From assembly GCA_001970955.1 (NCBI GenBank), contig MPUH01000507.1:1-49130 (forward strand): DNA of 49,130 bases. The letters are read 5' to 3'. Position numbers and translations under genes: made by a program. Positions within the stretch are counted from its first letter, which is position 1, and each line of letters begins with the position of its first letter. A model generated the notes under the pieces. It saw nothing but the letters and a program-made list of their open reading frames with translations. It made no database searches and was not told the DNA's origin. The DNA is from Stentor coeruleus. Lineage: Eukaryota; Ciliophora; Heterotrichea; Heterotrichida; Stentoridae. This document shows positions 19,580-29,677 of this stretch, piece after piece.

Positions 19580-20905
19580 ATGTACCAACTTGCAATAGAG
19601 CTTCCCGAATCAACTCTTCTCAACATGATACCAGATCTAACCAAGACAATTACTTATTCTCCTATAGATATCAGTCAAACTAAACCCTTAACAAAACAAG
19701 ACTCCATCCACGCTAAAGCACATCTACTTAAAAGTCAGTATAAAGAAGAGTATAAAAACAACACAATCGAATTTTTGCCATCTCAAAGATCAAATACTGT
19801 ATGCATTCTTGCAGTTCCTTATAGAATCTCTAGTTTCTATAATTATTTATCAAATCTCCATTCTGATTTCATCCAAGAATGCTTAGAAAGCCTTGTCTTT
19901 TTACGAACTATTGAATACTCCAAAGGTTTTTATACAGTAATCCTAGAATTTCTTAGCCAAACCGCAGCTGACAATTTCTATTTGATATTTAATGGTAGGG
20001 ACTTTGAAGAACCCAGCAATGAATATTGTTATGCTTTTTTTGTATCTGAAGTTTTATATATAAAAACATTTGAAAAAAGAGATGAGCTTATTGAATTACC
20101 TATGTGCCCTTTGTGTATAGAAAGATTAGATATTCATGCTAGTGGGATTACTGGGGTTTTAAGAACTGAAGTTTCATCATTACAAAGCTCTCGTTGGCCT
20201 TTGGTTCCTCAAAGTTGTAATGTGTGTAATGATCTTTGTAAAGATTTAACATGTGAACTTGTTGTTTGTGAAGCTTGTGGGGAACCTACTGAAGTATGGA
20301 TTTGTCTTATTTGTGGGTATAAAGGATGTGGTAGATATAAAGAAGCCCATAGTGCTAAACATTCGAAAATTTCAGGGCATATGTTTACGGTTGAAGCAAT
20401 ATCGCAGTGTGTTTGGGATTATATGACTGATATGTATGTGCATAGGATACTACATTCTGGAAGAGGATGTTTAGTTCTTGATACAAATTTTAATCAGAAA
20501 CCAAAAGAAAACCTTGAAAGGATGATTAATGAATATAATCATATTATCAACTTGCAGCTAGAACAGCAAAGAGAGATGTATGAGCAGAAAATCGAAAGCA
20601 TCCTTATCAACAAAAACGCCCAAATGCACGAGAAAATCCAAGAAGCGAAAGCAGAAAATGACTACCTAAAAAGGAAACTATCCAAAATCAAAGCATTAAA
20701 AAAGAAAAAAGATACCAAAACCATTCAGTTAGAAAAAATTCGAGAAGAGAATGGGGTGTTAGAAGAGGTAAATAAAACATTGAAATCTTGTACAAGTGAG
20801 CAGCTTGCCGTGCCTATATTCGAAGACAAGAAAAGCCAAAATATTTATCTAAAACTCCAAAGGTTAAAAAATGAATTGGCTGAAGCAATTAGTAAGCTTA
20901 ATTAA
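19580..20905 (+). CDS. BRAP: BRAP (BRCA1-associated protein) homologue, RING degenerate
   Basis: A 441-aa protein with the BRAP/BRAP2 domain order. An RRM-like BRAP2 domain (about residues 70-162) is followed by the RING position (175-216), a UBP-type zinc finger (about 217-292: CELVVCEACGE, ICLICGYKGCGRYKEAHSAKH, SGHMFTVE) and a C-terminal coiled coil (about 308-438). BRAP proteins are E3 ligases that bind ubiquitin through the UBP finger and modulate Ras/MAPK signalling. Here the RING keeps its first pair (CPLC, 176-179) and last pair (CNVC, 213-216), but the central Cys/His ligands are replaced (LRTEVSSLQSSRW). E3 activity is therefore probably lost while ubiquitin binding may remain. Start is the first ATG in this frame after a C-rich 5' flank; stop TAA. 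Confidence 0.92.
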   Translation: MYQLAIELPESTLLNMIPDLTKTITYSPIDISQTKPLTKQDSIHAKAHLLKSQYKEEYKNNTIEFLPSQRSNTVCILAVPYRISSFYNYLSNLHSDFIQECLESLVFLRTIEYSKGFYTVILEFLSQTAADNFYLIFNGRDFEEPSNEYCYAFFVSEVLYIKTFEKRDELIELPMCPLCIERLDIHASGITGVLRTEVSSLQSSRWPLVPQSCNVCNDLCKDLTCELVVCEACGEPTEVWICLICGYKGCGRYKEAHSAKHSKISGHMFTVEAISQCVWDYMTDMYVHRILHSGRGCLVLDTNFNQKPKENLERMINEYNHIINLQLEQQREMYEQKIESILINKNAQMHEKIQEAKAENDYLKRKLSKIKALKKKKDTKTIQLEKIREENGVLEEVNKTLKSCTSEQLAVPIFEDKKSQNIYLKLQRLKNELAEAISKLN

Positions 20906-21223
20906 TTTTAAGCCTATCCTTATAATAATTCCACAAAATAGGCTATCTTATAACTTCAATTCTAAAATAAAAATCATATCCTCCTATCACTATAAAAAAA
21001 AATACTCTAATAACATCCTAACACCTTAACACCCACTAAAATCTAAATTTTATATTAAAACCATTATATCTTCATATAAAAATCTTATCATATATATAAT
21101 GGAAGATTATAAAGGTCCACATACAGNTACTCTAATAACATCCTAACACCTTAACACCCACTGAAATCTAAATTTTATATTAAAACAATTATATCTTCAT
21201 ATAAAAATCTTATCATATATATA
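20906..21223. other. Intergenic with duplicated 5' flank
   Basis: C-rich 5' flank of the next gene, duplicated around N 21127 (see repeat entry). The first ATG copy at about 21102 belongs to the duplicated contig end and is not the gene start. Confidence 0.5.
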
Positions 21224-21251
21224 ATGGAAGATTATAAAGGTCCACATACAG
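21003..21251. repeat. 124-bp direct repeat joined by one N, with SNPs
   Basis: Copy 1 (21003-21126) and copy 2 (21128-21251) flank N 21127 and include the start codon of the next gene. They differ at least at two sites (CACTAAAATC versus CACTGAAATC; AAAACCATT versus AAAACAATT), which suggests two haplotypes or read errors at contig ends. Confidence 0.85.
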
Positions 21252-21910
21252 GACCTAACAATATAGAAATTGAAATTGATAATCATCATAACCAAGCTAT
21301 AAATAGTAGAAGNGGACCTAACAATATAGAAATTGAAATTGATAATCATCATAACCAAGCTATAAATAGTAGAAGCATACAAGATCCTCTTCGATATAGG
21401 AAAAAGACTTTATTCTGGTTAATAATCATATTGATTTTCATAATAATCCTAGTATCTACTATTCAGGACATTACTATTGCCGCTATCCTAGGTTCTTCAA
21501 ACAAATCATGTGATAATAACGAAAGGTAAACATTAAAAAGGCCTTGGCTTATTGTTTGGGCTGTGATAAATACAATTAGCATTGTTATGGCTTTTTGTGT
21601 TAGGAAATTTGTTTTTAATGGTAAAAATGATAAGAAAGGCTGGGCTTTGTGTTGTAAAATCATGTATATGATTGTATTGGTTTTTAATTTGGTTTGGATT
21701 ATTGTGGGTAGTGTACAATTATTTACAGATGATTCATGCTATGATACTTATTATAGTATGTTTGCTATTGTATTGGCTATTTTGGTAATGTCGTATATTG
21801 GGATAAGTTTTTTTCTATTAGCTTGTTGTGCGGCTTGTGTATTTGGAGTTGGTTTGAGCTTTGTCCCGGGGATGAGATTGAGAAGGCAACAAAGAAATAA
21901 TAATAGTTAA
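21224..21910 (+). CDS. Four-pass small membrane protein, one 15-nt intron
   Basis: Exon 1 runs from ATG 21224 to 21525 and exon 2 from 21541 to TAA 21910. The 15-nt intron (GT...AG, 21526-21540) splices in phase 2 and gives NERPWLIVWAV across the junction; unspliced, it creates TAA at once. The assembled sequence also contains an in-frame duplicated 63-nt unit around N 21313. Counting it once, the protein is 202 aa. After a hydrophilic His/Asn-rich N-terminus come four hydrophobic helices (starting FWLIIILIF, WLIVWAVIN, IMYMIVLVFN and MFAIVLAILV), a CCAAC cysteine cluster and a basic tail. No family is recognised. Cluster cysteines next to the last helix could be palmitoylated, which is inference. 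Confidence 0.85.
21251..21375. repeat. 62-bp direct repeat in coding region joined by one N
   Basis: Copy 1 (21251-21312) and copy 2 (21314-21375) flank N 21313 inside exon 1 of the small membrane protein. The unit plus N is 63 nt, so the frame survives and 21 residues appear twice. Best read as an unmerged contig overlap. Confidence 0.85.
21526..21540 (+). other. 15-nt spliceosomal intron
   Basis: GTAAACATTAAAAAG, exactly 15 nt with GT and AG ends. Removing it joins two frames into one continuous hydrophobic protein; leaving it in gives an immediate in-frame TAA. Size matches the reported heterotrich introns. Phase 2. Confidence 0.93.
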
Positions 21911-23067
21911 TTTATAGTTAGAGGTTTTTATGGGGAAAGAAAGGGATTTTTAGAGGTATTTGAGGTTTGGATGATTTAAAAAAAAAAATTGAAATAAAAG
22001 ATGATGTTGTGAGATGTGTGAGAATATAAGAGGCTATGAGATGGTTTTGATTTTATTATTATTTTATTTTAAAAATTCTTATTGTGTAAATATAAAGGTT
22101 GGAATGCTAGGATTCATGATTGGATTTAACTTATAAGGAGGATTTTTATGATGATTTATATTAAATATATAAGCATATTTATTTATATTATATTGATGAT
22201 GATTTGGAAGATAATTTTTTATGAAATTAATATTAGCATAAACCTTATATTAGAAAACAATAATAGACTGCATATTGGAATTTTATTGTGTAAATATCAG
22301 GAATATGTTTTCCCAAATGCTTTCAAGCCTTTAACCTAAATAAAAATTCCGTTGTATTTAAACTTCCTTAAGCTTATGCCATCATAAATTCTTTTAATTC
22401 ATAAGCATGACAAATGTTTTTTATTAAAAATGAACCCAAGCTCATCAATACTAAATGCCTACTAATCCACTTTTTTAGATTTAATTCTGGAAAATAAAAA
22501 CTCAATAAATCAGTTTATAGAATCCAAATAACTAATAGTAAATCATTCTTTTTGCATAGTAGAGACAATATATAAATTTAAAGTACTAAAGAATAGACTA
22601 TTAAGACAATTGAAGTAAGCATGGGAAAATGGAAGTACAGTAGATTGACCTAGAAAAGATATTAGAATAAAATTGTTGATTTGGAAAGGATATTTTTCAG
22701 TTTAAAGTTTGAAAAACTCATCTTTATTCCAATTCATCTAATACATAATTGAAACTACTTCCAAAATCATTTTTTAAATAATATCGCAATTAAACACATA
22801 CACCAAAAAAGCATATTTATCATTAAACTCTAAAAAATCATAATCAAATCCTAGCCCAAGTTCAAAACTCTCAAACATGCGAAAAATCCTTTCTTACCCC
22901 AAAAATCCTATTATCCACAGCCCATCCTATTTCTCATCCAGTCAAAAAAGTTATCCTCCTGATAAATTTATCATCCTCAAAGTATTTTCCCACATCAACC
23001 CTTTAAAAATCTTAATTCTTATAAAAACCTCAAATCTTATAAAAATGTATTCCAATATAAATAAAAA
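21911..23067. other. Intergenic; G-rich then C-rich
   Basis: About 1.1 kb. The left part is G-rich 3' flank of the membrane-protein gene and the right part (from about 22740) C-rich 5' flank of the PP2C gene. Short frames at 22148-22339 and 22877-23071 are AT-driven; the second ends in TGA over the PP2C start codon and could at most be an upstream ORF. No RNA gene was seen. Confidence 0.5.
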
Positions 23068-24255
23068 ATGAATACAACAGCTCCACTAGAAGAGACTTCA
23101 CCAGAACAATCAAGTCTTCCTGGTTGGAAAACTTTAGCTATGTCTTTAGAAGCTATAGAAACATCAGCTGATATAATCAGACCAAGAGCTCCAAATTCAA
23201 CAAAAGCACGTGCAGAACCAAAATCTATGATAGCTGGAGCAGTCCAACGTTCACGTACAGCAAGATCATCACCAAAAAACTCAGTAAAATTTTCATTCTC
23301 ATCAAATCAAGTCAAATCATCTATCAAAGAAAATGGTTCTGTAAAAGGTTATGCAGCAAGTACAGATCAAGGATTAGTCCGAGGTTATAATGAAGACCGT
23401 GTAAGTATCATTTTAAATGTTAACAAGCCTGTAGAAAGAGCTGCAGAAACATGGCCGAGATGTTCGTTTTTTGGTGTGTATGATGGACATGGAGGACCAG
23501 CTTGTGCTGATTTTCTAAGAGACAATTTGCATTTATTCGTGACTAAAAATGAAAATTTCCCATTTAACCCTAAGGAAGCACTTACTCAAGGCTTTGCCCA
23601 AGCGGAAAATGCTTTTTTTGAATACTCCAAGTCCCAGTCGCCAAGAGATAAGTCTGGGAGTTGTGCTGTTGTTGTTCTAATTGTAGGGGATGTTTGTTAT
23701 GTTGCTAATGTTGGCGATTCAAGAGCTGTAATGAGTGGAGAATCTGGAAATAAAGTTTATCCTTTAACTAAAGACCATAAACCAAATGACCCAAATGAAA
23801 GACAGAGAATAGAAAAAAATGGAGGAAGGGTTTATCAAAGTTCAGCACAAATTGCCCCGGATCAACTTGTTATGGGACCTTTTAGAATTCTCCCTGGAAG
23901 ATTGTCTGTAAGTAGAAGTATTGGAGATTTTGAAGCTAAAGTTATTGAATATGGAGGCAATCCTGAAGTCTTGATACCAACTCCAGAAATCAGAGCTTTT
24001 AAAATACATAGTGAGTATGATTTTATACTTATGGCAAGTGATGGGATTTTTGATAAACTTACTAATAGAGAAGCGGTACAATGTGTTATTACTGCGATTA
24101 ATCAGAAAATTGTTACTGATGTTCATAGAATGTGTGCTGTTGGAGTTGAAGGTGTTATGGTTAGTGCATTGACTAGAAGAACTATGGATAATATAACTGT
24201 GGTTATTATTGCGCTTGAAGGTTTAGGGAATAGAGCTAAAAAAATTTATAATTAA
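23068..24255 (+). CDS. PP2C-family protein serine/threonine phosphatase
   Basis: A 395-aa metal-dependent phosphatase (PPM family). A disordered Ser/Ala-rich N-terminus (about 1-90) precedes a complete catalytic domain. The expected motifs are present in order: YNEDR (motif 1 Asp), FFGVYDGHGG (metal-binding Asp and Gly), SGSCAVV, YVANVGDSRAVM, LTKDHKPN, RIEKNGGRV, LSVSRSIGDFEAK, LMASDGIFDKL and DNITVVI. All metal-coordinating aspartates appear intact, so it should be an active Mn/Mg-dependent phosphatase. It lacks an N-myristoylation glycine (starts MNTT). ATG in an A-rich context, TAA stop, G-rich 3' flank. Confidence 0.96.
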   Translation: MNTTAPLEETSPEQSSLPGWKTLAMSLEAIETSADIIRPRAPNSTKARAEPKSMIAGAVQRSRTARSSPKNSVKFSFSSNQVKSSIKENGSVKGYAASTDQGLVRGYNEDRVSIILNVNKPVERAAETWPRCSFFGVYDGHGGPACADFLRDNLHLFVTKNENFPFNPKEALTQGFAQAENAFFEYSKSQSPRDKSGSCAVVVLIVGDVCYVANVGDSRAVMSGESGNKVYPLTKDHKPNDPNERQRIEKNGGRVYQSSAQIAPDQLVMGPFRILPGRLSVSRSIGDFEAKVIEYGGNPEVLIPTPEIRAFKIHSEYDFILMASDGIFDKLTNREAVQCVITAINQKIVTDVHRMCAVGVEGVMVSALTRRTMDNITVVIIALEGLGNRAKKIYN

Positions 24256-24585
24256 GTATAATGCTTTGGTTATATTGGGTATATGATTGTGAGATTTAAA
24301 GCAGATTTTGCAGTTTTATATGGGAAATGAGGAAATAGGTAAAGTGGGTTTAAAGGTTTTATTAAAATAAACATGTAAATTTATTAACCTAAACTCAAAT
24401 TTATCTTATCTCTTCTTAATATTTAAATCATCTTCTATAAAATAATCATGATTTATATAATAAATACCAAATCCCATCTAAAATAACTAATCAAAAAGCA
24501 TCATCTAAACTTTTAAATTACTCTTATCCCAATATGAAAAAATCTTTATCATTTGTAAATGCAAGAAAAGCATATATAATCCCTA
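24256..24585. other. Intergenic between two + strand genes
   Basis: G-rich for about 100 bp after the PP2C stop, then C-rich and G-poor up to the next ATG, a compact example of the flank skew switch. No other feature. Confidence 0.5.
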
Positions 24586-26811
24586 ATGGCTGACAAAATT
24601 GAGAATTTCTACATTCCTTTCAATCATCCCAAACTCTCTGCCGACCTTCCTTGGAAAATTCCCCTTACTAATAACTACTACTGTTTCTATGGAGCTTTAG
24701 CCGTAAGTATTTTTATGCATATAACAGACTTGAAAAAAGTTCATAATGAGCCTAAGGTCCAGAAACTAATAAACAAGCTAATTTTCATAATTGACCAAGC
24801 GACAACAGTTGATATAAAACCCCATTTAGACTATTACAAGCAATTACTATTAATAGATATCATCATAAAAAACCTTGTCAAAAATAATGAGCTTCTTGAC
24901 TTGGTAGCTTTTTCATTTTGGTCTATTTGCTCTTATATATCTCAGAAAAGTAATCCATCCAACCCTTTACAACCTTATTATGATATAGACAATGATAGAG
25001 AAAATCTAGAAATCATATGCAAGACTATGGGTTTTACAATGCTAATCGTCGATGAAGATAATAACAAATGTGAACTCTTAGGATGTGGATACAACTCAGT
25101 AGTGTTATCAGTTCTTGTATCAAATTCTAATAGTTTTTCAGTCCTTAAGTACTCAGATTCTTCTATAAATACAAAAAATTTCCCAATTAGATATCGGGCC
25201 GAAAGCTATACAAGGCCTCTTCTTTTAATACTGAAAAAGATGACGAAAAAAACTTTGACTTTAGACCAGAAAAAAATCCTCATACAAAACCTAAATCAAT
25301 TGTGGGAGTTTAAAGAAATAAGACTTTTCTTATCAGATTTCCTTTATGATGCTCATGAAGTTTACAATCAGCACCTCTGCTCACATAAAAGTATATCTTT
25401 TTATAGACCAAAATGCCAAAAACCTCATTGCCTTGAATGTTTAGTCCAAACAATATCAACCCAACTATCTTCATCATTTTATTCCCCCAACAGCAAAAAT
25501 CTCATTTATTGTCCTTGTGGGTGTAAAATTACTCATAAAAACCATAAAGAAATTAGTGAAAAATACAACAAAATACGAAACAAAAACGAAAGTAAAACTC
25601 TTGTTTTAATAGAAGAAAACCCTATAAATCTAGTCAATGCAGCAAGGAATTATCATGAAAATAATATAAATTTTGAAGAAGAAAAAAAAAGGAAAATTAT
25701 TGAAGAAGAAAATCATAGGAAAAATTTAGAAGAACAAGAAAGGCTAAGGAAAATCAAAGAAGAAGATGAGAAAAGAAAAGCTGAAGAAAAGGAGAGGAGA
25801 AGAATTGAAGAAGAAGAGAGGAAAAGAATTGAAGAAGAAGAAAGGAGAAAAGCTGTTGAAGAAGAAAAGATAAGGTTAATTTTTGAAGAGCAAAAAAGAA
25901 AAACAGAAGAAGAATATATAATTCGTTTAGAAGAAACAAAAAGACAGTATGAAGAAGAAAAAAGGAAAAGAGAAGCTGAAGAGTATAAGAAAAAAATGGA
26001 AGATGATTTAAGAAGAAAGGCTGAAGAAGAGAAAAGGAGGAGTGAAGAATATGAAAGACAAAAAAAATATGAAGAGGATATGAAAAAACTGTTTGAAGAA
26101 AAAAAACTTGCTGAAAAGGAACTTGAGTTAAAAAAAATGCAAGAACTTATGAAGAAAAATGAAGAAAACAAAAGCAAAATTGTAAAACCCCAAGAATACA
26201 ATGAAAAACCCCAGCTTTCTAACCCAAATCCCACAAACATAAAAGCCCAATTTTCAGAAGAATCTAAAGCAGCCAAACTAGACCCAAAGCTCAATTTTAT
26301 TAATTACAGTCCTTTAAACAACCCAAACGATAGACAATCAAATCAACCTAATCCTAAAATTCAAATAATAAAATCTTCACAACAACCGACTACAGTTTTA
26401 TTTGGAACTTGTGATAATTGTAAACAAAGTAAAGGCACTGATAGTTTTTCTATAAAATGTTATGGGCATAAAGTTTGTAATGGATGTAGATTGATAAGTG
26501 ATAAATGTGTTATATGTAAAAAACAATATAATAATGTGGAAGCTGAATTTATTAATCGTTTAAAAGGATTAAGTCCAGGAAATAATGTTTTTAAATGCGA
26601 ATTATGCTTGAAGGATTTTGATTATAAGTTTAAGGTGAGTTTAGTAGAAAGGTGTATAGATTGTAATTCAAAAATGCAAAGGTGCTCGAAATGCTCTGGA
26701 GTTTTAGGGAAAGAAAAAATTTTTACTTGTAAGTTTTGTAGGCATACAATGCATTTTGGATGTAATGGAAGTAGTGATAATTGCAGTATATGTGGGTCGT
26801 TAATCAATTAG
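24586..26811 (+). CDS. OTU-like domain protein with coiled coil and Cys-rich zinc modules
   Basis: A 741-aa protein. Residues about 25-215 resemble an otubain-type OTU fold: NNYYCFYGALAVSIF (Cys33 at the nucleophile position), a helical middle, then YYDIDNDRENLEIICKTMG and TMLIVDEDN, like the strand and helix order of otubains. The C-terminal His motif (HYD in active otubains) is not evident; the matching strand reads RPLLLILKK. It may therefore be a non-catalytic OTU. A Cys/His cluster (about 278-325) follows, then a long Glu/Lys/Arg coiled coil (about 355-540), a Pro/Asn linker, and a C-terminal region with many CxxC pairs (about 630-741) resembling one or more RING/zinc-ribbon modules. The pairing of deubiquitinase-like and RING-like parts suggests a ubiquitin role, by inference only. 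Confidence 0.82.
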   Translation: MADKIENFYIPFNHPKLSADLPWKIPLTNNYYCFYGALAVSIFMHITDLKKVHNEPKVQKLINKLIFIIDQATTVDIKPHLDYYKQLLLIDIIIKNLVKNNELLDLVAFSFWSICSYISQKSNPSNPLQPYYDIDNDRENLEIICKTMGFTMLIVDEDNNKCELLGCGYNSVVLSVLVSNSNSFSVLKYSDSSINTKNFPIRYRAESYTRPLLLILKKMTKKTLTLDQKKILIQNLNQLWEFKEIRLFLSDFLYDAHEVYNQHLCSHKSISFYRPKCQKPHCLECLVQTISTQLSSSFYSPNSKNLIYCPCGCKITHKNHKEISEKYNKIRNKNESKTLVLIEENPINLVNAARNYHENNINFEEEKKRKIIEEENHRKNLEEQERLRKIKEEDEKRKAEEKERRRIEEEERKRIEEEERRKAVEEEKIRLIFEEQKRKTEEEYIIRLEETKRQYEEEKRKREAEEYKKKMEDDLRRKAEEEKRRSEEYERQKKYEEDMKKLFEEKKLAEKELELKKMQELMKKNEENKSKIVKPQEYNEKPQLSNPNPTNIKAQFSEESKAAKLDPKLNFINYSPLNNPNDRQSNQPNPKIQIIKSSQQPTTVLFGTCDNCKQSKGTDSFSIKCYGHKVCNGCRLISDKCVICKKQYNNVEAEFINRLKGLSPGNNVFKCELCLKDFDYKFKVSLVERCIDCNSKMQRCSKCSGVLGKEKIFTCKFCRHTMHFGCNGSSDNCSICGSLIN

Positions 26812-27437
26812 ATTAGATTATTGTTGAGATTTAAAAGATAAATGGTATTGAAAAAGAAAAACAATGGGTGTATGAGAAATAGGAATGCTTTAGAAATTTT
26901 TATGTGAATAATTCATGATCATCATATAGCATATATATATATTATTATATAAACTTATAAATTGATTTTGGAAAAATTGCATTAAGCTTATTGATTATAT
27001 CTTTGATGCTATCATAATAATATTTCCTTATTCATTCTAAGATAAAGCTATACATAATAAAAATTTGATATATTAATTCCCATAACTATAACCTGATCTT
27101 TTACTGTAATAAGAATTCAAATTTCATAATACCAAAATCAAAATTGAAACATACTGTTAGTATATAAAGTTAAAATACATAAAAATCATTAAAAAATTAA
27201 CACTAAATCCTTAACTTCAACACAAACTCATGATGAAACTTCATCAAATACTTTTCAACCCCCGCTTTGGATAAATTTCACGCATTGCATCCATTAATTA
27301 ATTTTTTATACTTCCTAACTTCTCAATATCCCATATATCAAACTCCTAATCTTCAACTAAATACAACAATCAATCCTTTGAAAACCAAAAAAATTATACA
27401 AGCTTTTACACATACCATAAATAAACTAGTGGTAAAT
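26812..27437. other. Intergenic, RPL10 5' flank
   Basis: G-rich 3' flank then C-rich 5' flank. The RPL10 frame is open upstream to 27267 (57 extra codons, starting at an ATG), but that stretch is C-rich AT DNA with no ribosomal-protein similarity and is treated as flank or 5' UTR. Confidence 0.5.
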
Positions 27438-28076
27438 ATGGGACGTAGACCAGCAAGATGCTATAGGTACATCAAGAACAAACCATACCCTAAATCTCGT
27501 TACTGCAGAGGTGTTCCTGATTCAAGACTCAGAATATACGACAACGGATTCAAGAAAGCCTCATGCGAAATGTTCCCAAAAGTTATTCACCTAATTTCCA
27601 AAGAGCGTGAGCATGTATCATCAGAAGCTCTTGAAGCAGCTCGTATTTCTGCAAACAAATACCTGTTCAAAAAAACAGGAAAAGAAGGTTTCCATATGAG
27701 AATAAGAGTTCATCCTTGGCATATTATTAGAATCAACAAGATGCTTAGTTGTGCTGGTGCTGATAGACTTCAGACTGGTATGAGAGGAGCTTTTGGTAAA
27801 CCATTTGGTAAAGTGGCTAGAGTTGACTTAGGGGATATATTATTGAGTGTTAGGGTTAAAGAAGCTAATGTTGAAAACGCAATTGAAGCTCTTAGAAGAG
27901 CAAAATTCAAAATCCCAGGCAAACAGATTATAGTGAAAAGTGACAAATTTGGCTTTACTAAATACACTGAAAGCGAGTATGATGAACTCAAGAATAATGG
28001 AAGATTGATTCCTGATGGGTCGAATGTTAAGGAAATCACACTTCATGGACCTCTTGCAAGACTCAACATCTTCTAA
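27438..28076 (+). CDS. RPL10: Large ribosomal subunit protein uL16 (RPL10)
   Basis: A 212-aa protein with eukaryotic uL16 signatures: [20 protein letters not shown] at the N-terminus, [47 protein letters not shown] (the loop near the peptidyl-transferase centre and P-site tRNA) and [19 protein letters not shown]. Length matches the family (about 214 aa). I chose the ATG at 27438 rather than the in-frame ATG at 27267 because RPL10 universally starts [10 protein letters not shown]; the upstream extension has no similarity and 5'-flank composition. The protein is essential for 60S maturation. Coding GC is higher than in neighbouring genes, as often seen in highly expressed genes. Confidence 0.98.
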   Translation: MGRRPARCYRYIKNKPYPKSRYCRGVPDSRLRIYDNGFKKASCEMFPKVIHLISKEREHVSSEALEAARISANKYLFKKTGKEGFHMRIRVHPWHIIRINKMLSCAGADRLQTGMRGAFGKPFGKVARVDLGDILLSVRVKEANVENAIEALRRAKFKIPGKQIIVKSDKFGFTKYTESEYDELKNNGRLIPDGSNVKEITLHGPLARLNIF

Positions 28077-29314
28077 GTTCTAATAGATAACTTTAGTCAG
28101 ATTTTTATATTTGTATAAAGGAAAAATTACTGAATGCAGGTTTAATGATGGGATTAACTATTTTAGCATTGTTTTTTTTTATTGGGAGAATTTTAAGGGA
28201 TTTTTTTATTATGTTTTATATGTGGGGTCTTGAAATCATTTCGAGGATTTTTCATGATGATTATAAAAATCTTTTTATAACTCTTTTTGAAATATTCGTG
28301 CTTTAAAAACTATTGAAGCACTTTTTATTTGTAATTTGCTATATTTTCAATTTCTTTCTGAATATAGTATTTGAATAAATAAGTTTTAAATAAATATAAG
28401 ACTTTTATAAGCTTATAAGTAATGTGGAGTTTTAATTTTATGTTGAGTATGATTTATTATTTTTGAAGTATTGCAACAGAAAATGATATCATAATGAATT
28501 TTACTTATTAAATGGCGTTAAAATAGTTTTTATGCTCAAAGATTATTAAAAGATAGAAGTGTTTTTGATTATAAAATTATAGTTACTGTTATTTTATTGT
28601 AGAAAATCATCATCAATACATTAAATGCTTACTTTAATTGTATCTTTAGCATCAGTATGTGCTAATGATTTTAAAACAACTGCAAAAATAAAACTATTTC
28701 TAATGATTAATATTAGTTTGCATATTAAAACTATCTCTAAAAATTCCATATAAAATTTAACCAAAATCTTCAGTAAACCTACATACTTAATAAAACAAAT
28801 TAAAACTAATATTCAGTCCTTATAAATCTCTCATACATATTTTTAACCCTTTTTATCTATTTACTTAATAACCCATTCCTCACAATTGTTCTCACACCTA
28901 GCTAATTCTTCCAGCATATTTTTCATCAGCATATAAATTCAAAATTTTACAGTCTCCAGCAAACTAATTTTCCACATAATTCTAATATCATCCTAAAAAA
29001 AATATCTCCAGACATCAAAAAGTTATTTTTATCCTCATCTTCAATTAATAAAACCTAAAATATCCTAGAAATACATAAAATACCCCATACTACAAGCTTA
29101 CTCATAAAATTCAAAACTTCAAATACCAAATTTTTAATCCATTAGCCCAAATCTAATCCTAAATTATATTTTTATTACAATCCTTATAATCTCAAGCTAA
29201 CTTTTTATTAACAAAAATCCTCTTATCTTAAAATATCTAATATTTAAAACCTAAATATTCCCTTTATAAAAACAAATAAGCCATTTAACATATAAATCAT
29301 CATATAATATTAAA
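28077..29314. other. Intergenic, clear skew switch
   Basis: About 1.2 kb with no gene. The left half is G-rich (28141-28200 has 13 G and 2 C on the + strand). The right half (about 28770-29300) is C-rich and nearly G-free. Nothing else was seen. Confidence 0.55.
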
Positions 29315-29677
29315 ATGTCAGATAAGCAATTGAATGACTTTGAGGCTGTGGTTGTCTTAAGAAAAGCTTTATCAATGGGCAAAATTAAAATTGAAGATGA
29401 TAAGAATTATCAAACTTTACTTGATGCTAAAAAGGAAAAGGAACTAACAAAATATTTCTCTATATTTGGTGCTACTGCATCAAGTATGGGGATTTTTTAT
29501 ATGAATTCCAGGGTTAAGGCTATTCCTTTGTATAAAGTGTATATGAAATTAACTGCAATCCTTGGCGTATGGTCTCTTGTGTATTGGACATCCCCAGGTC
29601 ATAGGAATTACAATAATGCGTTGATACAGATTTCAAAAGACAAACGTAATGAATTGCTTCATGCCTTCGATTCTTAG
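29315..29677 (+). CDS. Small two-pass membrane protein, unknown
   Basis: A 120-aa protein with a charged N-terminal helix (about 1-45), two hydrophobic stretches (about 48-66, FSIFGATASSMGIFYM; about 78-95, MKLTAILGVWSLVYWTS) and a polar C-terminal tail. No signal peptide. Size and layout resemble small organelle membrane proteins (for example mitochondrial inner-membrane assembly factors), but I do not recognise a family. Strong C-rich 5' flank, ATG in an AAAATG context, TAG stop. Confidence 0.78.
   Translation: MSDKQLNDFEAVVVLRKALSMGKIKIEDDKNYQTLLDAKKEKELTKYFSIFGATASSMGIFYMNSRVKAIPLYKVYMKLTAILGVWSLVYWTSPGHRNYNNALIQISKDKRNELLHAFDS

Noticed and set aside
21003..21375. Real exon duplication or internal protein repeat in the small membrane protein
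   Set aside because: Repeats are separated by single N bases and appear at unrelated loci in the same way, so an assembly artefact is the simpler reading.
22877..23071. 64-codon frame just before the PP2C gene
   Set aside because: C-rich 5'-flank composition, ends in TGA overlapping the PP2C ATG, and no homology; at most an upstream ORF.
27267..27437. In-frame 57-codon N-terminal extension of RPL10
   Set aside because: RPL10 starts [10 protein letters not shown] at 27438 in all relatives I know; the extension has 5'-flank composition and no ribosomal similarity.
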